The notes: generated by a model not told the origin, from the sequence alone. A stretch of DNA of 64,000 nucleotides from Devosia indica (GCF_003056405.1 NZ_PYVZ01000004.1:62001-126000), one strand, 5' to 3'; positions 35,244-43,996 are shown, counted from the first letter of the stretch. A program made the numbers and translations.

Positions 35244-35674
35244 ACTTGGCGGCGAACAATCCAGTCGGCCGTTTCCGGTGATATTTCGCGCAAGGGATCC
35301 AGCACAAAATCGCGTTCATGGGCGAAACGGTGGGGCAGGATGAGCTTGGTCGAGTCCATCTCCACCCGCTCATAGGCGATAATGTCGATATCGATGAGGC
35401 GCGGGCCCCAAACTTCGTGGCGCACCCGGCCCATGTCGCGTTCGATGTCGAGGCATGTATGCAGCAAGTCGACGGGTAACAGATCGGTTTCGACCGTTGC
35501 GGCCATATTGGCGAAATCGGGCTGGTCGGTCTTGCCCCAGGCCTTGGTGCGGATAACGGTCGACTGTACGACCACGCTGATTGCCTGATGTGCGTTGAGC
35601 CGGGTTATGGCATCAGCCAGTTGCGCGGCAGGGTCACCGATATTCGCGCCTAAAGAGAGCCAGGCCGTCGGCAT
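35240..35674 (-). CDS. folK: 6-hydroxymethyl-7,8-dihydropterin pyrophosphokinase
   Basis: This 144 aa enzyme transfers pyrophosphate from ATP to hydroxymethyl-dihydropterin before DHPS acts. It starts MPTAWLSLGANIGDPAAQL, contains WGPRLIDIDIIAYE and LPHRFAHERDFVLDPL, and is a little short compared with E. coli (159). ATG 35674 shares one base with the folB stop (TGATG). It is the third gene of a folP-folB-folK operon. Confidence 0.95.
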   Translation of the reverse strand: MPTAWLSLGANIGDPAAQLADAITRLNAHQAISVVVQSTVIRTKAWGKTDQPDFANMAATVETDLLPVDLLHTCLDIERDMGRVRHEVWGPRLIDIDIIAYERVEMDSTKLILPHRFAHERDFVLDPLREISPETADWIVRRQV

Positions 35675-36057
35675 CAGACCGGCCTTACGCGGTGCAGCTC
35701 TATCGCCGCTTCGCCTCGCACCATGGCGATCGGTGCCTCGGGCTTCCGCACGCGCACAATTACCCAGTCGATATCGCTGAATGCCTCGAACAGGGAGGTG
35801 CAGATATTCTGGGCCAGGGCCTCGATGAGCTTGGTGCGTTTCGTCTCGAACGTTGTCTTCACCACATCGTAGATGTCGGCATAGGACACTGTGTGGCCGA
35901 TCTCGTCGGTGTTGCCGGGGGCGGCAAGGTCGACCCCACATTGCAGATCAATGAAGAAGCGTTGCCCCAGCTTTGCTTCTTCATTGAACAGGCCATGATA
36001 GCCGTAAAATCCCAGATCATTGAGGATAATGCGGTCGCCGGAAAAGGGTGTGGTCAT
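35674..36057 (-). CDS. folB: Dihydroneopterin aldolase
   Basis: This 127 aa enzyme cleaves dihydroneopterin to hydroxymethyl-dihydropterin and glycolaldehyde. The segment ILNDLGFYGYHGLFNEEAK carries the family YHG motif and active-site Glu, and TKLIEALAQNI is also conserved. ATG 36057 (MTTPFSGDR) is chosen over an upstream frame with no similarity. It lies 10 nt after folP and overlaps folK. Confidence 0.94.
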   Translation of the reverse strand: MTTPFSGDRIILNDLGFYGYHGLFNEEAKLGQRFFIDLQCGVDLAAPGNTDEIGHTVSYADIYDVVKTTFETKRTKLIEALAQNICTSLFEAFSDIDWVIVRVRKPEAPIAMVRGEAAIELHRVRPV

Positions 36058-36067
36058 CAATTGGGCC

Positions 36068-36919
36068 TCAGTTCTGCGGCGGACCGTACAACGTCGCTTC
36101 AGCCACGCGAAGGGCGTCGCGATTGGGCGCGACATCATGGACGCGGAAAATGTGTCCGCCGCGCTCATAGCCCTGAACGGTAGTGGCCAGGGTTCCTGCG
36201 AGCCGTTCGGATGGCTGGTTGTCGAGCAATTTGCCGATCATCGATTTGCGCGAGGTGCCGATCAGCATGGCGTTGCTCGGGAATGCCTGAGTCAGATCAG
36301 TGATTTGGCGCAGGATGCTGTAGTTCTGAGTCAAGGTCTTGGTGAAGCCGAAGCCAGGATCAAGGATGATGCGAGACGCTTGGATGCCGGCCCGGGCGGC
36401 GATGGCCAGGGTGTTGTGGAAGCGGCCGGACATGGCGGGAATGGGATCGGTTTCGGCCGTCCAGTCGCGATCCCAATGCATGGCGATGACCGGGGCATCG
36501 AAGAGGGCCGCAATCTCGGCCATTTCCGGGGCGCCCAACAGGCCATTGACGTCGTTGATCATGTCGGCGCCTGCCTCAAGCGCCTGATGGGCGACGAGTG
36601 GCTTCATGGTGTCGATCGAAATCGGTGTGGCAATGCCGGCAGCGCGGATGGCGTCGATGACAGGCAGAACCCGGTCGAGTTCCTCCTGCACACCCACCGG
36701 TTCCGCGCCGGGGCGGGTGCTTTCCCCGCCAATATCGAGGATGTCGGCGCCCTCGGCCAGCATTTGACGGGCATGGGCAAGGGCTGTGTCGACATGGTCA
36801 TGCTGGCCGCCATCGGAGAAGCTGTCTGGCGTGACGTTGAGAATGCCCATGACAAGGGCACGTTGGCCGAGGACCAGCGGCGGACGATTGCGGAGGGAGA
36901 TGGTGTGGGTCGTGTGCAT
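36068..36919 (-). CDS. folP: Dihydropteroate synthase
   Basis: This 283 aa enzyme joins p-aminobenzoate to the pterin and is the sulfonamide target. MGILNVTPDSFSDGGQ (Asn28) and DILDIGGESTRPGA are the two signature loops; SIDTMKP, LDPGFGFTKT, GTSRKSM and the final RVHDV strand complete the TIM barrel. GAGG lies 8 nt upstream of the ATG. It is first in the operon, downstream of cysW. Confidence 0.96.
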   Translation of the reverse strand: MHTTHTISLRNRPPLVLGQRALVMGILNVTPDSFSDGGQHDHVDTALAHARQMLAEGADILDIGGESTRPGAEPVGVQEELDRVLPVIDAIRAAGIATPISIDTMKPLVAHQALEAGADMINDVNGLLGAPEMAEIAALFDAPVIAMHWDRDWTAETDPIPAMSGRFHNTLAIAARAGIQASRIILDPGFGFTKTLTQNYSILRQITDLTQAFPSNAMLIGTSRKSMIGKLLDNQPSERLAGTLATTVQGYERGGHIFRVHDVAPNRDALRVAEATLYGPPQN

Positions 36920-37097
36920 GAGCTGGCCTCGGATCTATGTAGCCTCTAACCGATTCCACGACAGGCCGGGGTAGAAACTGGATAGAGGGGAACACCATGT
37001 TTCCTGAAGATCAGGTACACGCTTGGCCAATCCCGCAATCACAGGATAGTCGAGGTCTCGGCATGGGGGATAGACACAAGTGCCTGTGCCGAACGCC

Positions 37098-37907
37098 TCA
37101 TCCGTGACGCCGGGCCTCCAGCGCCGATTTCACAACCAATGTCACCACAGCGATAAGTGTCAGGGTCGAGGCAGCGGCGAAGGCGCCGGTAACGTTGAAG
37201 TCGTTGAATAGAAGGTTGATCTGCAAGGGCAGGGTGTTGGTCTGGCCACGAATGGCACCCGAGACCACCGAGACGGCGCCAAACTCGCCCATGACCCGGG
37301 CATTGGTCAGCACGGCGCCATAGACCATGGCCCAAGAGATATTGGGCAGGGTAACGAACCAGAACATCTGCCAGCCATTGGCGCCGAGCGAGAGGGCGGC
37401 TTCCTCGTCCTCGGTGCCTTGCTGGCTCATCAGCGGGATGAGTTCCCGGGCCGCGATTGGGGCCGTGACGAACAGGCTGACCAGCACGATGGCCAGGGGG
37501 GTGAACATCACCTGCAGATTGTTGGCCTGGAGCAAGGGTCCGAGCATGCCCTGGCCGCCATAGAGGAACAGATAGACTACACCGGCGACGATCGGGCTCA
37601 TCGAGGCGGGCAGTTCGATAATGGAAATGAGCAATTGCCGGCCGCGAAAGCGGAACCGGGTGACCAGCCAGGCCAGGGCGGCACCCACCACGATATTGAC
37701 CGGCACAACGATGAGGGCGGTGAGCACGGTCAGCCAGATAGCGTGGAGCGTGTTGGGCTCAAGGATATTGGCGACATAAACGCCAAGGCCCTCGCGCAGC
37801 GCGAAGGCGAAGATCAGGGCCAGAGGAACCACCAGCACGAAGATCGCCAGGATGATGGCGAGGGTGATCAGGGCGATTTCTGCCGGGGAGCGCTTGGCCA
37901 TGGTCAT
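37098..37907 (-). CDS. cysW: Sulfate/thiosulfate ABC transporter permease CysW
   Basis: This 269 aa inner-membrane permease has six hydrophobic segments and the EAA-type loop DEEAALSLGANGWQMFWFVTLPN, which docks the ATPase. ARVMGEFGAVSVVSGAIRGQTNT is the CysW/CysT signature. It starts at ATG 37907, overlapping cysT by 4 nt. No cysA follows; 178 nt later folP begins. Confidence 0.93.
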   Translation of the reverse strand: MTMAKRSPAEIALITLAIILAIFVLVVPLALIFAFALREGLGVYVANILEPNTLHAIWLTVLTALIVVPVNIVVGAALAWLVTRFRFRGRQLLISIIELPASMSPIVAGVVYLFLYGGQGMLGPLLQANNLQVMFTPLAIVLVSLFVTAPIAARELIPLMSQQGTEDEEAALSLGANGWQMFWFVTLPNISWAMVYGAVLTNARVMGEFGAVSVVSGAIRGQTNTLPLQINLLFNDFNVTGAFAAASTLTLIAVVTLVVKSALEARRHG

Positions 37908-38740
37908 GCGCTCCGGTCCACATAGCGGGTCTGCCAGGCCGAGAGGGCGTTGGTGGCAACCAGGGTGAGGAAGGCGACGAGGAGGAGGACGAAGGCCAGG
38001 GCGGCGGCGGCCTCGTAATTGTATTCATCCAGCCGGATATAGATGAGCAGGGAGACGATTTCGGTGACGCCGGGGATATTGCCCGCAATGAAGACGACAG
38101 CGCCGAACTCGCCCAGCGAACGGGCAAAGGAGAGCACACAGCCGCCGATAAAGGCGGGCATGATGGTGGGCCAGACAATCCGGGTGAAGACCTGCCAGCG
38201 ATTGGCACCCAGCGTCTCTGCAGCCGATTCAAGGCTTTGGTCGACTTCTTCGAGCACGGGCTGAACCGAGCGGACGACGAAAGGGATTGAGGTGAAGGCC
38301 ATGGCCAGCACGATGCCCAACTGGGTGTAGTTCACCTTGAGCCCGTTGGGCTCGAGCAATTGGCCGTACCAGCCTGTCTCGGCGAACAGGGTCACGAGCA
38401 CCAGGCCTGCCACCGCGGTCGGCAGGGCAAAGGGCAGGTCGACCAGGGCGTCGAGAATGCGGCGGCCAGGAAAGCGATAGCGGGTCAGCACCCAGGCGAG
38501 CAGCAGGCCGACCGTGCCATTGATCAGCGTGGCATAGAAGGCCGAGGAAAAGGTGATCTGATAGGCGGCAATGGCGCGGCGGGAGGAGATGATGCGCCAG
38601 AATTCGGGCAGGCCCATGCCGGCCACCTTGAGCAGCATGGCGGCGATGGGCAGCAGGATGATGAGCGTGATGTAGAAGAGCGAGACGCCCATGGTCAGCC
38701 CGAAACCGGGCAGCAGGTGTTTGCTGTGCTTGCGTGCCAT
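37904..38740 (-). CDS. cysT: Sulfate/thiosulfate ABC transporter permease CysT (CysU)
   Basis: This 278 aa permease partners CysW. It has the segments LPFALPTAVAGLVLVTLF, the docking loop ESAAETLGANRWQVFTRIVWP and ARSLGEFGAVVFIAGNIPGVTE. It overlaps cysW by 4 nt, indicating coupled translation. A 67-nt gap with a 10-bp hairpin separates it from cysP. Confidence 0.94.
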   Translation of the reverse strand: MARKHSKHLLPGFGLTMGVSLFYITLIILLPIAAMLLKVAGMGLPEFWRIISSRRAIAAYQITFSSAFYATLINGTVGLLLAWVLTRYRFPGRRILDALVDLPFALPTAVAGLVLVTLFAETGWYGQLLEPNGLKVNYTQLGIVLAMAFTSIPFVVRSVQPVLEEVDQSLESAAETLGANRWQVFTRIVWPTIMPAFIGGCVLSFARSLGEFGAVVFIAGNIPGVTEIVSLLIYIRLDEYNYEAAAALAFVLLLVAFLTLVATNALSAWQTRYVDRSA

Positions 38741-38760
38741 GTGCGTTCCCCCAAACGGCA

Positions 38761-38785
38761 GGCGACGCGGTCATGCCGCGTCGCC
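38761..38785 (-). promoter_or_regulatory. cysP-cysT intercistronic hairpin
   Basis: GGCGACGCGG (38761-38770) pairs perfectly with CCGCGTCGCC (38776-38785) around a 5-nt loop. On the minus strand no T tract follows, so it likely protects or processes the cysP message rather than terminating it, allowing more binding protein than permease. Confidence 0.6.
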
Positions 38786-38807
38786 AGAGGTCAGATCTAG
38801 GCCAGTG

Positions 38808-39806
38808 TCACTGGTTCACGAAGACCTGGTCGAGCAGGCCGCCTTCGGCGAAGTGTTCTTCGGAGACCTTGGCCCAGCCGCCGAATTCGTCGTCGACATT
38901 GACCAGGCGCACATCGGGGAAACGGTCGGCGAAATCGGCGGCGACGGCTTCGTTGTTGACGCGGTGGTTGCGACCGGCGGCGATGCGCTGGCCTTCCTCG
39001 GAATAGAGGAAATCGAGATAGGCCTGGGCCAGGTCGCGGCTGCCGCGATTGTCCACCACCTTGTCAACGATGGCGACCGGGAACTCGGCCAGCAGGCTGA
39101 CCGAAGGCACTACGGCCTCGTACTTGTCGGCGCCAAGCAGGTTCACCGCGCTCAGCACTTCGGCCTCGAAGGTGATCAGCACATCGCCCAGGCCACGCTC
39201 GGCAAAGGCGGTGGTGGCGCCGCGCCCGCCTGTCTCGAAGACCGGCACGTTGAGGAAAACCTTGGTGAGGAAATCGGCCACCTGGGCCTGATCGCCGCTG
39301 AATTCCTCATTGGCCCAGGCGCGGGCGGCCAGATAGGTGTAGCGCGCATTGCCTGACGTCTTGGGATTGGGGAAGATCACCGAGACGTCGTCGCGGGCCA
39401 GGTCGCTCCAGTCCGTGATATTCTTGGGGTTTCCGGCGCGCACGAGAAAGGCGGGCAGCGAATAGAAGGGCGAGGCGCTGTTGGGGAACTCGCTCTGCCA
39501 GTCCTCGGAAACAAAGCCGCCTTCGACGAGCTTTTCGATATCGGTGACCTGATTGAAGGTTACCACATCGGCGGGCAGACCTTCGAGAATGGCGCGGGCC
39601 TGGGTCGAGGTGCCGGCATGGGACTGGTTGACGGTGACGGTCACGCCATTGGCAGCTTCATAGGCCGGAATGAAGGCGGCGTTCTCTTCTTCAAAAATCT
39701 CGCGGGCGATGTCGTAGGAGGCGTTGAGCAAGTCGGTGGGCTGGGCCAGGGCCGGTGTGGCGACAAGGGCCAGGGCCGCGGCGGCAGAGAGGAAAAGCTT
39801 GGTCAT
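38808..39806 (-). CDS. cysP: Periplasmic sulfate-binding protein
   Basis: This 332 aa solute-binding protein begins MTKLFLSAAAALALVATPALA, a clear Sec signal with cleavage after residue 21. Mature segments SYDIAREIFEEENAAF, NQSHAGTSTQARAILEGL and NPKTSGNARYTYLAA are typical of Sbp/CysP. ATG 39806 is chosen over an upstream frame lacking signal character. Sbp and CysP cannot be separated by eye; both bind sulfate or thiosulfate. It is first in the operon with cysT and cysW. Confidence 0.94.
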   Translation of the reverse strand: MTKLFLSAAAALALVATPALAQPTDLLNASYDIAREIFEEENAAFIPAYEAANGVTVTVNQSHAGTSTQARAILEGLPADVVTFNQVTDIEKLVEGGFVSEDWQSEFPNSASPFYSLPAFLVRAGNPKNITDWSDLARDDVSVIFPNPKTSGNARYTYLAARAWANEEFSGDQAQVADFLTKVFLNVPVFETGGRGATTAFAERGLGDVLITFEAEVLSAVNLLGADKYEAVVPSVSLLAEFPVAIVDKVVDNRGSRDLAQAYLDFLYSEEGQRIAAGRNHRVNNEAVAADFADRFPDVRLVNVDDEFGGWAKVSEEHFAEGGLLDQVFVNQ

Positions 39807-39973
39807 CGGACTCAATATCCATCGGTTCAGTCGAGTTGCCGATGTTGATGCGATGGCCTTGAATGCGTCGTAAAGCGCTAAATGCTTGCGTCGGATGAGT
39901 AATTTACGGTCATGCGGATCGCCGGCAAAGACATTGCGCGAGCCCGGCATTCAATGACATTTCGTTCCTGAGG

Positions 39974-40001
39974 GAAAGTGCCGGCCCGGATGGGGCCGGC
40001 A
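39974..40001 (-). terminator. Hairpin terminator of the GlsB-like gene
   Basis: On the minus strand TGCCGGCCC and GGGCCGGCA (plus coordinates 39993-40001 and 39979-39987) form a perfect 9-bp stem with a 5-nt loop, followed by CTTTCCC. It lies just after the stop of the GlsB-like gene and upstream of cysP. Confidence 0.65.
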
Positions 40002-40008
40002 TCGGTGC

Positions 40009-40260
40009 TTACTTGGCGACGGCGCGCCCGATCATGATGATGATGCAGGCGCCGATGAACCCGGCAATGAGATAGCCGATCCAACCACCAAAGGAGATGC
40101 CGAGCAGGCCAAAGACCAGGCTGGCCAGGATGGCGCCGACAATGCCGAGAATGACGTTCATCAGAACGCCGCCGCCGGTTTTCATGAACTTGCTGGCCAG
40201 CCATCCGGCGATGCCACCAATGATGATGGCTGCAAGCCAACCCACGCCGTCAAAACCCAT
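40009..40260 (-). CDS. GlsB/YeaQ/YmgE-family small membrane protein
   Basis: This 83 aa protein has three hydrophobic helices: GWLAAIIIGGIAGWLASKFM, a glycine-rich middle, and IGYLIAGFIGACIIIMIGR. That pattern is typical of the transglycosylase-associated/GlsB family, induced by general or envelope stress in several bacteria but without a proven molecular role. ATG 40260 is preceded by GAGGAGG 7 nt upstream, a near-perfect Shine-Dalgarno suggesting high translation. It is monocistronic with its own terminator. Confidence 0.88.
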   Translation of the reverse strand: MGFDGVGWLAAIIIGGIAGWLASKFMKTGGGVLMNVILGIVGAILASLVFGLLGISFGGWIGYLIAGFIGACIIIMIGRAVAK

Positions 40261-40399
40261 TTGCTTCCTCCTCGCAGTGAGTCTGCGTATGTGAGGAGGG
40301 TGGCACAGTGGGCGGAAAAGGCAAGAAGCGTTCGGCTGGGGGCCAGAGGGTCCGGTCGAAGGAGACGTCCCCGCCGAGCCTTTTGCCGATGGTGTCCGT

Positions 40400-41119
40400 C
40401 TAGCGCGATAGGTCACGCACAGGGCGGACGTGATCCTCGAATGGCACATGGCGTCGCTGAAACGTCGTGCTCTCGTCGATTTGCGGCGCGCTGATCCGGT
40501 CCATGCGGAAATGTCGGAAGGCCTGGCGCGATGGATCCCAGCCGACCAGATACCAGAGAGGTGGCAGGATCAGCATGGCCTGCGGCTCGACGGCACGGCT
40601 GGTGACCGCCCCTTTGGAGTCTCGGTACCGGAAATGCAGGTGCCGCCTTTGCAGGAAAGCCGATTCGAAAGCGGAGAGCAGGGCGGGGTCCATTGTGCCC
40701 ATATCCGAGATATCGACCTGCGGCGAAAGCTGCCCGACATACAGACACTCCAGAAACCGGCGCAGGTCGCGTAGTTTGTCAGCCGGCAGGGCGCGCTCGA
40801 TCTTGGCAAGGCCGGCATCGGCGAGCGCTGAAAAAGGCAGGTTTCCTGCGGCGCGCATGGAGGCAACGCTGATGAGCAGCGCAAAGACTTCGGCCACCGA
40901 AAGCCGTGCTGTGGTCTGAACCGACTGCGGATCGAGTTGCAGACCGCCGCCGCGACCGGGTTCGGAATGGATGACAAAGCCGGCATCGCGGAGCGCGCTG
41001 ATATCCCGCAAGACCGTGCGCCTGGACGCGCCAACCGCCTCCGCCAAGTCAGCGAGCGTCGACGTGCCGGTTCGGCGAAGGCTGCGCACAATGGCGTCTT
41101 GTCTGAGGCGAGCATTCAT
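40400..41119 (-). CDS. HTH-WYL (YafY/DeoR-like) transcriptional regulator
   Basis: This 239 aa protein has an N-terminal winged helix (residues about 5-60: TLADLAEAVGASRRTVLRDI) and a C-terminal WYL domain whose name-giving triplet appears in PPLWYLVGWD. Family members sense small ligands or nucleic acids through the WYL fold. ATG 41119 (MNARLRQDA) is chosen: a start at 41161 would place the coding region across the 19-bp palindrome and has no ribosome-binding site. It is divergent from the epoxide hydrolase, which it probably regulates together with itself. Confidence 0.85.
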   Translation of the reverse strand: MNARLRQDAIVRSLRRTGTSTLADLAEAVGASRRTVLRDISALRDAGFVIHSEPGRGGGLQLDPQSVQTTARLSVAEVFALLISVASMRAAGNLPFSALADAGLAKIERALPADKLRDLRRFLECLYVGQLSPQVDISDMGTMDPALLSAFESAFLQRRHLHFRYRDSKGAVTSRAVEPQAMLILPPLWYLVGWDPSRQAFRHFRMDRISAPQIDESTTFQRRHVPFEDHVRPVRDLSR

Positions 41120-41140
41120 CCTGAGATGCTGGCCGTTAAA

Positions 41141-41159
41141 GGTGTCAAAATTTGGCACC
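41141..41159. promoter_or_regulatory. Palindromic operator candidate between WYL regulator and hydrolase
   Basis: GGTGTCAAA (41141-41149), one central A, then TTTGGCACC (41151-41159) form a 9-1-9 inverted repeat with a single mismatch. It lies 22 bp from the regulator start and 48 bp from the hydrolase start, the expected place for a dimeric winged-helix regulator to control both genes. The minus strand across it reads TTTTGACA, a possible -35 of the regulator. Confidence 0.65.
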
Positions 41160-41206
41160 ATTCGCCGTTAGGCAGCGCTCGTAGCTGTCAGAAAGGCGAA
41201 CAAGCA

Positions 41207-42151
41207 ATGTCCAATTCGATCAACTTTCCCGAGCCCAAGATGGTCCGGGTCAATGGGGTGGAACTCGAGGTCTTCGAGGCAGGCCAGGAAAACAGGGGGA
41301 AACCGATTGTGCTCTGTCACGGCTGGCCGGAGCATGCCTATTCCTGGCGGCACCAGGTACCCGCGCTTGTTGCGGCGGGTTATCACGTCATTGTTCCGAA
41401 CCAGCGTGGCTATGGCAATTCATCGCGTCCGGGAGACGTAACGGCCTATGACATCGAACATCTCGCGGGGGATCTCGTCGCGCTGCTGGATCACTATGGC
41501 TATGACGATGCCACTTTCATGGGCCATGACTGGGGGGCAATGGTGGTCTGGGGGCTGACCCTGTTACATCCGGGCCGGGTCAACAGGGTGATCAATCTGA
41601 GCCTGCCGTACCAGGAGCGCGGGGAACAGCCCTGGATCACCTTCATGGAGGCCATTTTGGGCGGCGACTTCTATTTCGTCCACTTCAATCGGCAGCCAGG
41701 CGTGGCGGACGCTGTGTTGGAGAAGAACACTTCCCGGTTCCTCGGAAACCTCTACCGGAAAAACGTGCCGCCTGCAGAGCCGGAGCCGGGCATGGTGATG
41801 ATCAATTTGGCGCGGGCGGAAATGCCGTTGGGCGAGCCGGTGATGAGCGAGAATGAGCTGGCGGTCTTTGTCTCGGCCTTTGAGACGTCAGGCTTCACCG
41901 GCAGCATCAACTGGTACCGGAACCTGGACCGCAACTGGCACCTGTTGGCGGACGTGGATCCGATCATCCACCAGCCGACGCTCATGATCTATGGCAATCG
42001 CGACGCGGTCGCAAAAGCTCCGAACCTCAAGAAATTTGTGCCCAATGTTGAGGTGCTCAGTTTCGATTGTGGTCACTGGATTCAGCAAGAAATGCCGGAA
42101 GAAACCAACCAGGCTGTGCTCGATTGGCTGGATCGGCAGGGCGCCGCGTAG
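41207..42151 (+). CDS. Alpha/beta hydrolase, epoxide hydrolase family
   Basis: This 314 aa enzyme has all the features of soluble epoxide hydrolases: oxyanion loop HGWPE (38-42), nucleophile Asp108 in GHDWGA, lid tyrosines Y155 and Y237, acid Asp266 and base His290 (CGHW). An Asp nucleophile also fits haloalkane or fluoroacetate dehalogenases, but the two tyrosines favour epoxides. ATG 41207 has GAAAGG 10 nt upstream; the frame is open further back through the operator. It is divergent from a WYL regulator. Confidence 0.87.
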   Translation: MSNSINFPEPKMVRVNGVELEVFEAGQENRGKPIVLCHGWPEHAYSWRHQVPALVAAGYHVIVPNQRGYGNSSRPGDVTAYDIEHLAGDLVALLDHYGYDDATFMGHDWGAMVVWGLTLLHPGRVNRVINLSLPYQERGEQPWITFMEAILGGDFYFVHFNRQPGVADAVLEKNTSRFLGNLYRKNVPPAEPEPGMVMINLARAEMPLGEPVMSENELAVFVSAFETSGFTGSINWYRNLDRNWHLLADVDPIIHQPTLMIYGNRDAVAKAPNLKKFVPNVEVLSFDCGHWIQQEMPEETNQAVLDWLDRQGAA

Positions 42152-42226
42152 TTCACTCGCCAGTTCGGGAACAAGACACGGGCGCCTGCCAGGTCTGGTG
42201 GCGTCCGCTTCCCGCTCCCGTGCCCC

Positions 42227-43996
42227 TTAAAACGGCCACACCACCATCAGCGCCGGGACTCCCACCAGGACCACCAGGAAGGATAGCGGCAGGCCGAGGC
42301 GCCAGTAGTCGCCGAAGCGATAGCCGCCGGGGGCCATGACCAGGGTATTGCATTGGTGGCCGATGGGGGTGAGGAAGTCACAGCCGGCCCCAATGGCAAC
42401 GGCCATCAGGAAAGCTTCGGGGCTGTAGCCGAGACCGGTGGCAAAGGCCGCCGCGATAGGGGCCATGACCAGAACGGTGGCGGCATTGTTGAGGAAGGGT
42501 GTGACGGCCATGGCGGCGACCATGATCAGCGCCAGGGCGCCCCAGCCGGGCAGGGTGGCGGCGGTGGTGGTGAGCAGGGCGGCGACGAGGTCGGTGCCGC
42601 CAGTCAATTGCAGGCTCTCGGACACAGGGATCAGGCAGGCCAGCATGACCAGGATGGGCCCGTCGATCTGGTTATAGACATCGCGCAGGGGCAGGGCACC
42701 GGTCAGGATCATCAAGGCAGCGGCCGCGAAAAACCCGGGCGCAACCGGCACCAGGCCGAGGGCGGTAGCGGCCATGGCGACCAGCAGGATGGACAGGGGT
42801 AGCAGGCCATTGCGGACGCTGCCCAGTTTGAGGCCGCGTTCGATCAGGGGCAGGATATCCCATTCGCGCAGCAATTCGGGAATGCGCTTGAGGTGGCCCT
42901 GGATCAGGATCACATCGCCATTCTGGAAGCGGATTTCGCCCAGGCGTTTGGTGAAGCGCTGATCGCGGCGGGAGATGGCTATCAGGTTGAGGCCCGTGCG
43001 GTCGAACAGCGTCAATTCCTGTGCGCTGGCTCCGATCAGCCCCGAACTTTCGCCGATAATGGCCTCGATGACCCCGATATTGCCACTGTCGCGGGAAGCC
43101 GCCCCACGCCGCTCGGCAAAAGAGAGGCCGGTCTGGCTGACCATCTTGTCGAGGGCTTCGGGGTCACCCTCGATGAGCAGGATGTCACCGGCCTTGAGGG
43201 TTGCATCGGGCAAAGGCGTGCGGCGGCGGCCCGAGGCGCTGACGATCCCGGTGACCATGGCGGCGCCGTCGGCGGCCGATTGCAGATCGCCCACGGTCTT
43301 GCCGATGGCCGAGCTCTCGGGCAGCACATGGGCCTCGGTGGTGTAGTTCTTGATCTCGATGGCCTTGTCCATGCCGCTGTCTTCGCGGCGGCGCTCTGGC
43401 AAAAGCCAGTAGAAGAAAGCCAGAAAGACGATGCCGACCGCGGCCAGAATGGCGCCGACGGGAGTGAAATCGAACATGGTAAAGGCGGTGCCGGTCAGTT
43501 CCTGGCGGACACCGGAGACGATGATGTTGGGCGAGGTGCCGATCTGGGTCATCAACCCGCCCAGCAGCGAGCCGAAGGCCATGGGCATGAGGAACATGGA
43601 GGGGGAGACGCTGGAGCGCCGCGCCATCTGGAAGGCGATCGGCATCATGATGGCCAGCGCCCCGATGTTCTTCACGAAAGCGGAGAGCACGGTGACGATG
43701 GTGACCAGCACGATCAATTGCACCCGAGGGCTGCTCATGCGCGGAACGTGGCGCCGGATCAGGATTTCCATGATGCCGGAGCGCGCCACGGCCGCGCTGA
43801 CGACGAGGGCGCTGCCGACAATGATGACGATGTCATTGGAAAAGCCGACAAAGGCGCGCTCAAACGGCACAATGCCGACCAGCAGTCCGACAAGAAGGGC
43901 GCAGACGGCCACCAGATCATAGCGCCAGCGGCCCATGATGAAGGCGACCATCATGCCCGCAATGATCAGAAATGCGAGCACTTGCGGGATTGTCAT
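42227..43996 (-). CDS. SLC13/ArsB-type permease with two RCK_C (TrkA-C) domains
   Basis: This 589 aa membrane protein has an N-terminal transporter half with five or six helices including GGLMTQIGTSPNIIVSG, a cytoplasmic insert (~210-390) with two TrkA-C-type domains (GDILLIEGDPEALDKM and GDVILIQGHLKRIPELL), and a C-terminal half with GCDFLTPIGHQCNTLV. The two SNT-like loops are those of the DASS anion/Na+ symporters. Substrates in relatives include sulfate, dicarboxylates and arsenite; the one here is unknown. ATG 43996 follows GGAG. Confidence 0.86.
   Translation of the reverse strand: MTIPQVLAFLIIAGMMVAFIMGRWRYDLVAVCALLVGLLVGIVPFERAFVGFSNDIVIIVGSALVVSAAVARSGIMEILIRRHVPRMSSPRVQLIVLVTIVTVLSAFVKNIGALAIMMPIAFQMARRSSVSPSMFLMPMAFGSLLGGLMTQIGTSPNIIVSGVRQELTGTAFTMFDFTPVGAILAAVGIVFLAFFYWLLPERRREDSGMDKAIEIKNYTTEAHVLPESSAIGKTVGDLQSAADGAAMVTGIVSASGRRRTPLPDATLKAGDILLIEGDPEALDKMVSQTGLSFAERRGAASRDSGNIGVIEAIIGESSGLIGASAQELTLFDRTGLNLIAISRRDQRFTKRLGEIRFQNGDVILIQGHLKRIPELLREWDILPLIERGLKLGSVRNGLLPLSILLVAMAATALGLVPVAPGFFAAAALMILTGALPLRDVYNQIDGPILVMLACLIPVSESLQLTGGTDLVAALLTTTAATLPGWGALALIMVAAMAVTPFLNNAATVLVMAPIAAAFATGLGYSPEAFLMAVAIGAGCDFLTPIGHQCNTLVMAPGGYRFGDYWRLGLPLSFLVVLVGVPALMVVWPF

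Noticed and set aside
41119..41161. Longer WYL regulator start at 41161 adding 14 residues.
   Set aside because: It has no Shine-Dalgarno and would put coding sequence over the operator palindrome; ATG 41119 matches the usual helix-turn-helix start.
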